From positions 20,043,797-20,107,796 of the forward strand of contig CM033114.1 in NCBI GenBank assembly GCA_019321725.1: DNA of 64,000 bases, given 5' to 3'. Below are positions 33,801 through 46,310 of this stretch, one piece after another. Under the pieces are notes generated by a model. It was given only the letters and a program-made list of their open reading frames with translations. It did no database searches and had not been told where the DNA came from. Source of the stretch: Paulownia fortunei. Its lineage: Eukaryota > Streptophyta > Magnoliopsida > Lamiales > Paulowniaceae. Position 1 is the stretch's first letter, and each line of letters begins with the position of its first letter. Both the position numbers and the translations under genes were made by a program.

Positions 33801-36120
33801 TATTAAAAATATTTGTCCCTTTTTGCAAAATTTAAAATAAAAAATCATGAATAGCGCCAATATTAATAAAAGCAACGATTGGAGGGCTCAGCAAAAAACA
33901 TGGTTACGAGATGAAACAACTAACCCATGCTCCATTAGTCAGTGTGGAGCTGGCCATCTGGCTAATGGTGGCCTAATAATGGGAAAATATAGTATATACA
34001 TAAATAGATTTATAAGTCGTTGGATATATAAAATAATATTATAAAAATAAAGTACTAATATTATTGTGTATGTATTATTTAATAGGTTGCGATTCTATTT
34101 AAATAGTATCAAAATTAATATATTCTAATTTCGACCCTTTTAATTTTTTTGAAAATCTTCTCCTCGCTACTATGGTTGAAAAATAAATTAAATTACTAGA
34201 TATTCGACTCGAAATCGATCGTTAAATGTTCGTTTAAGCTCAGTTCGTTAAATTAACAAACTAAACTTAAATACATTTTTTTGTTTGATAAGATTTGAAA
34301 CTCAACTCGATTAGTAAAAAAATAAAAAAACTATGTGTAAATAGAACAAACTACTCAAGTTCGATTGATATTCGACTCAATTAAAGTTTTTCAAGTTCGA
34401 CTCGATTAAAAATCAAATCAAACTCAAACATAATTTTTAAAATTCAATAAAAATTCAAATAAGTTTGAACAGTAACATGTTCGGTTCGACTTAATTTATT
34501 TACACCCCTATTCGCGAGCCCTTCTCGCTGGAGATTGATTCCTAGATGGCTTTTGGTTGCTATACGAATTCTACTCCTTAGGGATTGACTGGTAAAATGG
34601 TCTGTGACTGTTAGTTCTTGAAATTAACTTTTCGACACTCAAATTAAAAATAAAATAAAAAATTATAAACAAAGGATATAAAACTATAAATGTCCTATAT
34701 CATGTGACGTATCTCAAAATAAAAAAATATGAGGTGATTTATAATTATGTATTGGAGGATTGTAATTCGATGGTGTGGATATATCAGTAGGATTTTCTAA
34801 GTCTACTGGTTTGGATAGAACATAGTTATTGGACCTATGATATAATTGAGTGCCAATTTTGACTAGCTTTTTAAAAGCGCACACACACACACATGCGTGT
34901 GTGTGGTTGTATTTTGTGTGATTAGACTAAGCCACTTTAGAGAGCAATCTTCAAAGAAATATTGGGGTCTTTTTTCAATGAAACTTCGTTTTCTTCAAAG
35001 GGTTAAGCCTTTTGGAGCTTAGCTATTAATAAACTCCAAAGAGTAGAGAAAATATTTTTATTGTATAAATATTTTTTGGTAATTTTTTTTCCATATGTAA
35101 ATGTAGTCAAAATTGATATCTCTTTTATTAAGAAATCATTGGAAATTAGCAAACAATTTCATTGCAAATGACACTGATAGAAAAGCAAGATAACTAAGAT
35201 ATATCTTCAAATTCTGAACGTATACATTTTTAACTGACAAGTATTATGGGCAATTTAAAAAATTCAAATTATTTAATTTGGACTCGAATTTGTTGATACT
35301 AAAAAAGAGAAACAAAAAGTCAAAAATAAATACAATATTTGAAATTCGATTGAATCTATTATTTAGTAAAAACTGAAAACATATACAGTACTTGTATAAT
35401 ATGCATAATAGGGAAATTAAGAAATAATTTCATTTTTTATACATTTTTTGAACTTACAAATTTTTTGTTATTCGCTACTTTTGAGTTGAATTATGCAATA
35501 CACGTTTTTTTTTCCATATTACTTAGAATATTAGTACTACATTTTATCCGAAAAATTTAAACTTCACAATTCTTATTTGACTCAACGAATAATACCTATA
35601 TATTTTTATACTTGTTTATTATCTAAATAAGCTTTAGGGAAAAAATTATTTTCTCTCTATCTTAAATTTATATGTGTTTTTTTTTGTTTAATGTCTCAAA
35701 ATAAGATTATATATTTTTAAATTAAATATATTTTTTAAAAAATATTCTCTCTATTTTCAACATTAATATGATACCACTAGCTATCAACTAATAACTTTTA
35801 AGATAAAATTGTAAAGATATTTAGAATTTAATTTTACTTTTTTTTATCAATATCTAAATTTTTACGTGAAATCAAAATAGTATATGTAATTCTAGGATGG
35901 AAAAATATTAATATGTATAATTATTTAATAGATCGAGTTCAACATATTCGGTCGATCTATCACCGTTGAATCAAAGAGACATAAGTAATGAAAATCATCG
36001 ATCCATATAATAGTATGACTATTATTAAATTATGTGTATTTCATATGATTTACCTTCATTATGGTCAACAAATAAGTAAAACATTTTCATACTTTTAGTC
36101 TCAATTAAATAATTGAGACA
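31800..36120. other. Large gene-free AT-rich stretch
   Basis: No gene could be supported. Visible structures are a (TA)n microsatellite at 33761-33794, a (GT)/(AC) patch at 34880-34906, and a repeat arm at about 34200-34510 ending ggttcgacttaatttattta plus caccccta. The reverse complement of that end (taggggtgtaaataaa) resembles the termini of plant non-autonomous DNA transposons rich in ttcgagctcga-like words. A partner arm was not found. Confidence 0.45.
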
Positions 36121-36129
36121 AGAGACAAA

Positions 36130-36290
36130 AAAGGGGGACCCACAGGTCACCTGAGGGTGAGAATCCAGGCGGTGAATTTTAGGTACCGCATCTGAGGCGC
36201 TTTGGTACGACGTCGTCACGATTCCCTAAAGGATTCTCGTGGTCGGCTCACGATACTCCACGTCATTCTCTCCCTTTCGATACAATCACT
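36130..36290. other. GC-richer island without a reading frame
   Basis: In an otherwise very AT-rich region this stretch holds ggtcacctgagggtgagaat, the perfect 10-bp palindrome acgacgtcgt (36207-36216), and ACGT cores at 36211 and near 36260 (ccacgtcatt). These are plant bZIP-type core motifs. No protein-coding frame fits it. Confidence 0.35.
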
Positions 36291-36299
36291 ATTTTATCT

Positions 36300-37990
36300 T
36301 TTCCTTTTTCTCATTTTCTCGCGACTCGTGAATTTTTGAATTAAGCATCTCCCTTTCTATTTTGGTTTTCTTTTCAAATACATTTCCATATTTTCGATTG
36401 AAAATATTTTTACAAGATTTTTATATAAAAAATATGTTTTCAATTATGTTTCTATATACCATGTAAATTTGGACATACAAATATATTTATTTTATCATAT
36501 TTTTATATAAGAAGATGTAAAATATTAATAAATTTAATTGATGTATGAAAAAATATAAATATTAATAAATTTGAGAATTAATTTTGAAAATAAAGATAAA
36601 ATATATTTCTGATAAAATGAGAAAAATAAATAATTTTTTAAAATTTCAAATTGTAGAAAGATTATGTTTGAGAATAAAATTAAACAGCCTTTGAAATACT
36701 CGACTTGGGTTAAATATGATAAAAAAAGGAATGTTAACATTGTGTTGGGATCTTGATTTTAAATATAAAAAAAAGTACATAAAAAATCTCTTCGAAAATA
36801 TAATTTGCACTTTACATTAAAAAAAATATTTTTTTAATTTTTATTATTATTACAAGAACTAAACATAATCTAAAAGAACTTCCTAAATTTTGAAAATATT
36901 TAAAAAAATAAATCATGAATCCAGCTAATCTAATAAAAGAAAACATGTCAAGTACAACGTAAATGGGAAACAGCTAATGAAGTGTACTTGCAACATGTGA
37001 TTGTCCAATTCTATCCCTGCATGATTATCTATGTGGCACTCATGCAACTATATACTATTTTTGGCTTTTTTTCTCAACTCCTTTCCTCATCTTCTACTTA
37101 TTTTTTTGTATTTTAAAGTTTTAACAAATCAAACACACTCCTTATATTTAATAAGAAAATAAGGAAAATAAAAGCTTTATATACTAATTTCTATAATAAT
37201 AAATTCAATTAATTAATCCTTATAACAATACTAATTTCCCTCGGTCTCCAAAAAACGACTCCTCAAATTAAAAAAAAAAAGTATAAATTTTGTGTCATTT
37301 TACACTGTAAAAAGTAATGACTTTGAACTAATGATACCAGAGGATAGTTTCTTTTTTTAAATGATTTTAAAAATAATAATTTTATTTTGGGATATTTTAA
37401 AAAAATAAAAGCAATGCATTTATGTTATTTCCATATAAATTGGTGGAATAAATGTTAATCATATGCCTTTAAGACCAATCATAGCTCTCTATACACTTAG
37501 CAAGAAAAATTAAAAACAAATAGAATATGTTTAAAACTTAATTTGCATTTTTTTTTTAATTCAAGCAAAAGCTCATTTTCCTTGACTAATATATAATTAT
37601 ATACATTAATCTTTTCCTACTGAAATGATTAATTGAATCATTAGATATAAAAATTAATTATTAATTCATTACAACATATAATTTGATACAAATCCCATCT
37701 TGTATCAAGGTAAATAAAATTTAACACAAAATTAGATAAATACCCAGCAATCTTACACTAAAAAAAAATATCATGTTAAAATTTGGAAATTCTCTTAAAA
37801 GCAGTACAAAATATTACGAATCAAAAATGTCGAAAAAGGGCTCATCAATCTAACTAATGATGTGTGTGTACAAGTAATAATATTCGTGTACAAACTATAT
37901 AATTTTACAATTTTAAACAAATTAAAAAAAAAGGACTAACTAATTAAGATTTATGAGTAATTAATGAATATTATTAATTTAATTAATTGA
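36300..37990. other. Gene-free stretch downstream of DVL/RTFL gene
   Basis: Very AT-rich, no supported gene. It includes the presumed 3' region of the minus-strand DVL gene. Confidence 0.45.
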
Positions 37991-38002
37991 TGATGATGAT
38001 GA

Positions 38003-38272
38003 TCAAGAATCACTGCAATCTTGCCAGCAAAGCAGCATGACGACGCAGCGGCGGAGGATGTAAAATCTGGCCCTCTGCTCCTTCACCAGACGGCCGCATC
38101 TCCGCCCGAATGATCTCATTGGGTCTCCCACGTGCTTTTCACAGAAGCTGCTCTTTTCTTCTTCTTCTTCTCTCATGGCGGAGGACTGGTGGCGCGGCGG
38201 CGATCGCGTTGGGTGGGTGGGGGGTGGGGTGGGGTTGGTGAAGTGGTGGTGGTGGTGCAGTTGATGCTTCAT
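38003..38272 (-). CDS. DVL/ROTUNDIFOLIA4-like (RTFL) small polypeptide
   Basis: DVL/RTFL peptides are small plant-specific, plasma-membrane-associated polypeptides that restrict polar cell proliferation and alter organ shape when overexpressed. The reading frame has 89 codons. The variable N terminus is His- and Pro-rich (MKHQLHHHHHFTNP), followed by an acidic patch (MREEEEEKSSF). The conserved RTFL domain covers about residues 50-80: DPMRSFGRRCGRLVKEQ, RARFYILRRCVVMLLCW, including the invariant C, LVKEQRARFYI.RRC and LLCW residues. The end QDCSDS is short. It has no intron, as is usual for the family. A TA-repeat TATA candidate at about 38300-38316 is only about 28 bases upstream of the first ATG, so translation might instead begin at Met33 (38176); both would include the full domain. 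Confidence 0.88.
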   Translation of the reverse strand: MKHQLHHHHHFTNPTPPPTHPTRSPPRHQSSAMREEEEEKSSFCEKHVGDPMRSFGRRCGRLVKEQRARFYILRRCVVMLLCWQDCSDS

Positions 38273-38329
38273 ATGAGTGTGGATTTTGGTAGTCGTGTGT
38301 ATATATATATATATATGACTAGGAATTAA

Positions 38330-40180
38330 AGATTTATTATTCTTTAATTTAAGTGGGCATTAACAATTATTGTCAATTAATAATTTATTAATGCTCTCTT
38401 TTCTTCCTTTTTTGTGCGTGCGTGCGTGCCGCGCGCGTGTGTTTTCTTTTTCTTTTTCTTTTTCTTTTCTCAATTTTGTTTGGAACCAATTGGTGTAATA
38501 ATTGATTGGATGTTTGGCCAAGTTTAGAAAAAAATGAAATTGAAGGTTAGAAGCCTATGTTTGGATTCATATTATCTTTATTATGTAGAGACAATTTTCT
38601 AAATTTTTTCTGAAAAGATTCTTGTGGGGAAAAATGTTTTGGATCAATGAATTGTTTGCAAACTTGACAAATTAAGTTGAAATATATTTAATTTATTTCT
38701 TTTAATTTTGTTTTTTTATTTATCTCTATCAATGATTTTTTTAATTAAATTATAGTGTTTTAATATTTATTTACATCTTTGATTAGACCTTCACTTCTTT
38801 ACTATCGTGATCTTGAAACCAATAAATATAAAATTTGAAGGGATGTTAGAAACAGTCACAAATTTTTAAAATGAAATGAAAAATTAAAACTTGATTACAA
38901 TTTTTTTTCATTTCTTTCTTCTTCTTCTTTTTCAATTTTTATTCTTTTTCTTTTTCTTTTTTTTCCTTCTTATTCTTCACCTTGTTTCCTTTTCTTCTTA
39001 CTTCCTTCCCTACCCCAACCACCCCCACTCAAGCCATCGCCGCCTCCCACCACCTCAGCCCAATCTCCGCCACCCCAACCCCAACCCCAACCAGACAACC
39101 CCGCCTCCCTAACTCCCATCTCTTTTATATCCTTTTTTCATCTACCATCTCCAACATAAAAACCCACACTTTCAATCCTTCTCTATTTCAATTTCTCTCC
39201 AATCTCTTTCTTTACTTCTTCCATGCCCATCGCCTCCTTTTCCTCTCATTCAAGCTTTTCATTCTCCCAACCAACCCACCCCAAATCGCATCACAAATCC
39301 GCCACCAAGATGAGGTTGAGCTTGTATTTTCTTCCATCGACTATGCAAAGCCTTCTTGAAGGATATACGTTGCAATTTATTTATTTAGACAGAGGGGCAA
39401 ATCTTGTAATTTTCATTAAATATTAGGGACAAATTAGACAATTCAATCATTAACAATTTAATGGGTCTTGAAGGATTGTTCAATACCACCTCCTCGGTGG
39501 GTACATATCCAGCCCATAATCCAAAAATTTAAAATAAAACCAGACCACTTGATATCAGTTGAGCCTCTGTCAACAAATGTATATATTGAACTGAGTTGGA
39601 TAAAATAATAAATTTGGACTAATAATAGAATGTAAAAAGGGCCTAGACGTTTTGCACACACATTATTGTATTGTATATATCTGGCATGTGTATTATGCAT
39701 AAAAAAACATTTTTTTAAGTTCATACGTAAAATTAATTATATACACGTGATGTGTGATACAAAATATAATATATAATTATAATAGAAAATGCAAACTGAT
39801 GAAAGGCAATACAAATTATTTAGTTAAATTATTGCTTAGTATTGAATATTCGCTTCTTTAAATACTTTATTCAATCAACTTTCTTGATCGATTTATTGTT
39901 ATCGTGTAATGATTATAACAAGATTGTATATAATATAATCTTATTTTTGCATATAGATTATTAATTGTAGAATGATATTTGTTTGATATATGATTAGAGA
40001 TTTATTAAAAAAATATTTGGGACTAAAATCAAAGTAAAATAATAAAAAGTTAATAAATAAAATGTATTTTGTATAATATTTTATTATTAAAATTTTTTAT
40101 TACAGTCACGGTCTTTACGCACAACGCACGTACTTTTTACTATTAAGTTTAAGAATAACAAGAATGGTTAGAAAACAAAG
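38330..40180. other. CT-rich and AT-rich intergenic stretch
   Basis: 38900-39360 is strongly pyrimidine-rich on the plus strand (runs such as tttctttcttcttcttcttt and ccaaccccaaccccaaccag). It gives long open frames of Ser/Pro/Phe-rich low-complexity translation that I do not accept as genes. A (gcgt)n-like patch lies at 38415-38441. Nothing else recognised. Confidence 0.5.
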
Positions 40181-40189
40181 ACTATCACC

Positions 40190-41060
40190 ACACTATTAAT
40201 GCTCAGTCTGAGAATTTAAAACCTAGGGATGTTAAAGGCAAAGCAAAAGAAAAAAGACCATGCTACGTGTGTGGAAGGACCTATCATTTAACTAGAGATT
40301 GTTAGTACAAGAAAACTAAGAAGTTCATCCCTAGGTTCAACTATAAGCCTAAGACTCACCAAGGTCAAGTGAATATGTCGGGGAACCATACATCATATTA
40401 GGATCTATATTTCCTTTAGTGAACTTTATATATCAAAATAATGATAGGTGGTTAAACTCGGGAGCTACTATACACGTTTATTTGATAAATCAAAATTTAA
40501 ATCCTATCATAACTCAAGTGAATGAGCTTGACACTAGGAAATAATACTACCTCACAAACACATGGGATTGGAAGCATTGCTTCAAGAAGGATATTGACAC
40601 TTGATGCAGTGCGGCACGTGCTTGAAGTTAAAAGGAATTTAGGTCGTGGATTTATTTAGTTTAAGGTAGTTACAAATTAGTTATGAAGTCAAATAATGTT
40701 TTATTACAAGCCAAAACCTAATCTTGCATTAATTATTTACTTTGCAGTGCAAGACTTGCAAAAATTGGATTGTTCATTCGTAGTTTCATTGTGTTCCTTG
40801 TAACGTTCTTAAATTTATAAAATTACAACCTTGTCATTTTTTATAGCAAAAAAGATGATGGACTTGTTTTCTATTAATTGTGTTGACACTATTATACAAC
40901 AGATCGTTACTCAATTAATTTGTCGCTAAATCACTCTTAACCCTTGACTTAGCATCTGTATACTTCATATGCCTCAAACAAGTACGTTGATGTTACCCAT
41001 GTCATAACACCAACACATAGTCAAAGATTGTGTCACATACTGTTAGCACCACATTCTAAT
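40190..41060 (+). mobile_element. Degenerate copia gag-protease fragment
   Basis: A CCHC zinc knuckle is readable at 40261-40302 (CYVCGRTYHLTRDC). A protease motif lies at about 40446-40480 (RWLNSGATIHV, family form WWLDSGATIHV). Spacing is as in Ty1/copia gag-pol. Multiple stops (one directly after the knuckle) and no integrase or RT downstream show a truncated, old fragment. LTRs were not found. Confidence 0.7.
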
Positions 41061-41965
41061 TGTCGACCCTAATCCATCTCGATTAAGTGATACTTTTTCT
41101 ATTATGTTTTGAATTAGCTTAAAAATAGAGTTTAAAATATGAAAAATGATGACAAAATATAAATGATATCATAATATTATTTTATATGAAACTGTACATT
41201 TGAAAATAGATCATATTATTACATTCCCACTCATTTATCATACAAATTATACATTTAATTAAAATTTATATTAAATTATCATCTTTATAATTAACTCAAT
41301 TACACACCATATTTATTGATAAATTAATTTATATTTAATAAATTATTATAATTTTTATCGAACATTTCATATTCCATCAACAAAATAAACGATCCATTAA
41401 TTTATTGATTAGGCAAAATAACGCCGGACGAGGTAGAAATATTTGTTGGTACTTTTCAACTCATGTGAACAACAAGCTAGGCCTAATGCCAAACCTGATA
41501 CAGGTCATGATAAGATTCGGATTATCTAATCCAGTCCTTCTTTCTTTTCCCTCATTTTTAAACTTGGCCCTCACAGGATTGATTTTTCTCTAGTCAAATC
41601 AACACGCATTTGTGTGTTTGTTTCCACTTGTGGTAATGACTACCGTGGGATTGGATCCGGAAACTGCCGACCACAACCAAACACATTTTTACTGCTGTGG
41701 AGAGGATTAAGATTCTCTCCCTCCCCTCTGTACTATTGAGTTGATTATATACTACTACTTCTTGGATCTGATGAAGCTCAAAATCAAACTTTCATAGTTT
41801 CATTAATGTTGTTGAAAAATTGTATTGTGTCCATGGGTTCATAATTGTTTAATTTTCATACCAAACCCATGTAAAATCTAGTGTGACTTGAGAAATACAC
41901 AATCACAATTCCTATATTTGCCCAAGAAAATGATGATTATGCAGAAAATCTAAATGTCCCTTCAT
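41061..41965. other. Intergenic, no gene seen
   Basis: AT-rich with a GC-richer part at 41630-41710; no recognisable gene or repeat. Confidence 0.45.
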
Positions 41966-43156
41966 CCTTATGGTATGGATCTAATTTGACTTGATATAAA
42001 ACTTCAGATAATAATTAAAAAAATGAAAATTTTAAGTATTTTTATAATAATATCATCAAAAGTATTACTTAGATTTACATAATTGTTCATTTGATATATT
42101 TCTAATTTTTTTGTCTTGTGAGGTATTTATACGGACACGTTGATATGCCACGTGTATTGTATTCTTATTTCTAATTGAATGAATCACCCATTTAAATTAT
42201 CAGCTCTTATATCATCTTTCTTTATTTTAGTTAATAAAAAAAAATGCTTGAATTAAATGAGATTCGATGAATTTATACAATCAATGCGTACGACATCGAA
42301 TAAATTTTTTGTCGTAATTAAGGAAGGTGATAAAACGATAAAGAGTTATGATAATTGATAATAACATTTTTCTTGTTTAAAATTTTATAGAATATATTGA
42401 ATCCACTGAATTAGAGTTTAGAAATATGATGCAGACCAAATGTCGATTGGCCAATTAAAAATCTTTTTGAAATATCTTATTGGGCTTGGATATCTTTCAA
42501 AATAAGGTATGGCCCTGGGTTCATGTTTTGCAATTATCAAAGTTTTTTGGTCTCACTAACTAGTAGTGTCTTTTTTTTTTTTTTTCCTTTTATAAGAGAT
42601 CACTTGACCACTTTTTTTTTCTTTTATAATTATTATTTTTTATTTAATTTTTTATTTTATCTCATGCAGTCCACCTTTTTTTAGGGCTTATTAATAGATT
42701 TATTGAAAATTAAAGTCACTGCAAAATAGACATGCATGTATGTACGTACTTTAAAATAAGCTAGCGATGAAAAATTCTGTACAAAACTCTTTTCATAGTT
42801 CTAGGATTTATCTCACGAACCAGGAAGTGTATTGTCTCTTAGTCTCACAAAGGTCAGCTCGGGTAGATGGACACAAAAAATATCTATACACAACGATCAT
42901 TAATTTAAGTTGATCACGTTCAGAATTATTTGTGCATTGTACGATATAATAACATATAAAAAAAATTTTAAAAAAAAAGTACAAGGAAAGATAATAGCTA
43001 AAACACATCTAAATCTTTCAAACTTCTTTGCAACAAACATCATCTGCATGTAACATAAGTAAGTATCTTATATAAAATACCCAAGATATCATGATACAAT
43101 TGCCAAGTATCCTTTTGTATATTGTCCCATATATCTTTCAATATTACACAAAGTGG

Positions 43157-43157
<1 letters not shown>

Positions 43158-43190
<33 letters not shown>
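43158..43190. repeat. (AC)n microsatellite
   Basis: About 16 AC units. It lies just downstream of the minus-strand peptide gene and is absent from the second copy of the duplication. Confidence 0.9.
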
Positions 43191-43191
<1 letters not shown>

Positions 43192-43265
43192 TAATAACAA
43201 GCCTATAAAAGTACACATAAAACCTTACATTTCTATTACAATTTGTCCATCAAATGAACACATAT

Positions 43266-43547
43266 TCATGGCTTACTGACTTGATGACCAATTGAAGAAC
43301 ACATTGTTGAGGCAAGAGGTTGGTTGTTTATGTATCGGCTCGGAGCCGAAGAATGCCTTCTCCCTTTAGGCAAACAACCCTCCAAATTCTTACCTCCAAA
43401 TCCATGTTTTCCCTTCATAGTTTTTGGTTTAAACGTCGTATAATCTTCCGTTTTCGACCCTAGGGGCCTCGAGGCAGAAGCAGCACCCATGAGCAAAATT
43501 AGGAGGACAAAAATGAGAATGGCCATGAAAAATGGAGGCCTAGACAT
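43266..43547 (-). CDS. Small secreted peptide precursor, IDA-like core (copy 1)
   Basis: Predicted precursor of 93 residues from MSRPPFFMAILIFVLLILLM, a textbook signal peptide ending near GAASASRP. A variable spacer follows (DYTTFKPKTMKGKHGFGGKN), then the C-terminal core GCLPKGRRHSSAPSRYIN and the tail NQPLASTMCSSIGHQVSKP. LPKG, SAPS and a following N resemble the LPKG..PPSAPS..HN motif of IDA/IDL abscission peptides, but PIPP is absent and two cysteines are present, so family membership is uncertain; it may belong to another plant peptide-hormone group. The next in-frame upstream Met (43577, MQSKIKTSIQ) is also conserved in copy 2. I prefer the internal Met because a TA-rich TATA candidate lies only about 20-30 bases from 43577. 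Secretion and processing are inferred. Confidence 0.75.
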   Translation of the reverse strand: MSRPPFFMAILIFVLLILLMGAASASRPLGSKTEDYTTFKPKTMKGKHGFGGKNLEGCLPKGRRHSSAPSRYINNQPLASTMCSSIGHQVSKP

Positions 43548-44019
43548 TTGAATGCTTGTTTTGATTTTGCTCTGCATGAAAATAGAGTCTTGTGTGTGTA
43601 TATATATACATGAAATAGTAAAGCAAATTGAACAAGTGTTAAAAGCTTTAAATAAACTCGTGAGGGGCTGAAAAAAAGTGGACATTTTACCAGCTCATGA
43701 CCTAGTTTTCCAGCACTATAGTAGTTGTATACTTAGTTGACTTGGTACCATTGACTTAAATTCTAGGATAACTATGACCAAGAAAAATTCTAGGGTAATT
43801 AATATGGATGGGGTCATGGATATGTTTATGTAAAACTATTCATAATGGGAATAAATATTAGTGCTTCAAAATATACTATTGGCGCCTATATTAAATATTA
43901 ATTTAAAAAAAAATTAATGAATAGTGATCCTTGCTAATAGTTTTTTGGTGCTAATATTCAATTTTAGTTTAGCATTTCATATTTGTTTATTTTTTCAAGT
44001 TGAGATTTCTAGAGACCAA

Positions 44020-44130
44020 AATGTGCAAAGAAATGGATGTGAAGTCATAACTTTGATTCAACCATTTCTTTCAAACAACTCAGCTGATATAAAAAAGGGG
44101 TGGCCAAGTGCAAATTACATGTGATGTAAT
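44020..44130. promoter_or_regulatory. Conserved upstream block of peptide gene, copy 1
   Basis: Matches 62543-62650 closely: gattcaaccatttctttcaa, ctcagctgatataaaaaagg, ggtggccaagtgcaaattac, gatgtaattaactcttgctg. It lies about 500-580 bp upstream of the peptide start (minus strand) in both copies. Confidence 0.55.
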
Positions 44131-44755
44131 TAACTCTTGCTGGAATCACAAGAGCAAGTTGCATGTGTATCCAAGATTGAAAAAAAAAAGAAAGAAAAAC
44201 TTATCAATTCGAATTATATGTTAAAAATGATATTTCATCTTATATTTTATTTTATCAAATTACGTGGGTATTGATAACGTTATCAATGTATATGTGATAT
44301 GTATTGATAAAATAAAATACGAAATATAATATCATTCTACAACGTAAATCCATTTAAAAATTATATATATATATACACACACAATTAAATATAAACTATG
44401 ACGTAGCTCCTCTTTTGTTAGTCTTTTTTTTTTTTCCCAATAAAGAAAGGAAAACTATGAAGCCCTTTGTTGTCCATTCTTTTTGCCGAACTTCAAGAAG
44501 TTCTACACATATATATTAAGCAATTGGAGCACAAATTTGAAGGTCATTTTGGAGCACAAGCTCATTTAATATAAATGAAAACTCATCCAATTTCATGAGA
44601 TATTGGCTATAATACTAAATAGGCTATACTTATATAAGGGATTTATGATTTATTGCATTTTCTGAGACATTAATTCAATGCTCCAAGTTATGAACTTTTA
44701 TTCAATAACAAGACCACTTAATAACTCAAATTGCAAAATTAGATGTGAGACCTAA

Positions 44756-45058
44756 GTGCATGTTTGGGAACATTTTTGAAATAAAAGTTCATATATAAAA
44801 TGGACTTTTTAATATAATTTTTTTTAAATATTTATAAGTATTGTTAAGTGTTAGGTAAAAATATATTTTAACACCCATTTAGTATAAGTGTAAGAAAAAA
44901 AATTCAAAATTCATAATTTTGTATTTATCCAAAATGAACTTTTGAAAAATAAATTTATTTTAAAAGTTCATTTAAAAATAATTATCAAATACATAACTTT
45001 TTTATAAATAGATTTTCATATTTAAAAGTTCATTTGAAATGAATTTTCAAACACCCTC
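44756..45058. mobile_element. 303-bp Harbinger-type MITE with TAA target duplication
   Basis: Left end gtgcatgtttgggaacattt; reverse complement of the right end gagggtgtttgaaaattcat. Subterminal inverted aaaagttcatt words occur. TAA direct repeats flank it (44753-44755 and 45059-45061). The left end matches the terminus of the autonomous element at 10751-15399 (its right end in reverse complement: gtgcatgtttgggagcattt). No coding capacity. The paralogous site at 63263 lacks it. Confidence 0.82.
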
Positions 45059-45414
45059 TAAATTTATATTTGCTATCCCCATTAGTACAACCAACATAAT
45101 TTGATATACCTACATGTTAAGTATATTTAGTACCTCAAACGTATTATGAGATTTTGATTCACTTATTGTGGCCATCGTATCCGTGAATCAATTATAAGTG
45201 TGAATGTAAATTCAATTATTAAATTAAATAACTAAACTTACATGTAAATTCACTCTCCATATGATTACTTTGTATCTCACAAAATATAGTAAATATAGCG
45301 AAATCCTTCAATATTTATCTAGTTAATATTTTTTTTCGTTTACAAAAAGATAATTTATTGCCCTTCCACCAAATGTCGTTTCGACATATGGGGCGATACT
45401 ATATGTCCACGTGG

Positions 45415-45570
45415 AAGTAGTAGCTGAACCAGTTTTGGCCAACTTATAATCTCTTGCCCGCCCAACATGCTGAAATCCTGCCACGAGAACCAATCAAAGA
45501 TTCACCTACTAGGAAGATCTCACTTGCAACCTTTGTAGATGAGAAAGTAAATCTTGAAATAGCTACAAGT
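45415..45570. promoter_or_regulatory. Strongly conserved non-coding block, copy 1
   Basis: Nearly identical to 63573-63728 although surrounding sequence is clearly diverged. It contains a perfect G-box palindrome ccacgtgg (45407-45414 region), gaaccaatcaaagattcacc (CCAAT core) and gaagatctcacttgcaacct. It lies about 1.9 kb upstream of the minus-strand peptide gene. Function unknown; a distal promoter element or the edge of another transcription unit are both possible. Confidence 0.5.
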
Positions 45571-45689
45571 GCTTTTTCGGTTGTAGATAGATAGATTTGG
45601 TTTCTGATTTTTTAATTTAATTTAATTAATTAATTTATTTTTATTTTAGTTATTTTATTTTGGAATCATTCTATGAGGACCTAATAAAT

Positions 45690-46310
45690 TGTTTTCAGTC
45701 TATTTCATTTTTTCTCCTCACTGCCGTCCAGTTAATCAGGAGCCAACATAATGCTGATCCAGTTTGTCTTCAAACACCTGGTGAGACACCAAAATCCAAC
45801 CAAAACTGGCGACGACAGGAACGAACCAATGACCCAAGTTCTTAGTTTTCTAGCAATATCTAGCGCTCTTAATAATGTATATACATTTGTTATAAATTTA
45901 TCATTCAAATATTTTATTTTTTATAAAATAAAATATTTAATCTTCATTTATACACCAAATTTACCATACATACGGTGTAATATAGATATTATCCAATATT
46001 TATGCATTTCTTCTCCGCCAAATTTCAACCATATTCTCTTTATTCTTCAGATTTCTCTCATAAATACACATATATTTTAGCTTTGATATATATATATATA
46101 TATATATATATGTATAGGACCAAAAATTCAATGCGATTTTGACTTTCAATCTAAGTTTAAAAACATTGCTGATCCTTAAATTATAGGAGGACAAGAGTGT
46201 TTTACCATCTAACTCCCTTGAATAGAAGGTTTTAGATAGAAATAACACATTAGATGGATCCAAAAATTATACCTAGTTCATAAGGCACAATACAAGGGAG
46301 ATGTGTCTGA
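45690..46310. other. Insertion present only in duplication copy 1
   Basis: Relative to 63850-63880, copy 1 has about 600 extra bases between ctatgaggacctaataaa and gggtgcatggtaa. It includes a (TA)n tract at 46086-46111. No element ends are evident. Confidence 0.5.

Noticed and set aside
33847..34044. 65-codon frame MNSANINKSNDWRAQ
   Set aside because: Short, isolated in a gene desert, no recognisable family; probably chance.
38891..39426. Long Pro/Ser/Phe-rich open frames
   Set aside because: They arise from a CT-rich low-complexity tract readable in several frames, with no domain and no conserved start.
43158..43190. AC-repeat array considered as CRISPR-like or regulatory repeat
   Set aside because: A plain dinucleotide microsatellite; no CRISPR is expected or seen in this plant sequence.
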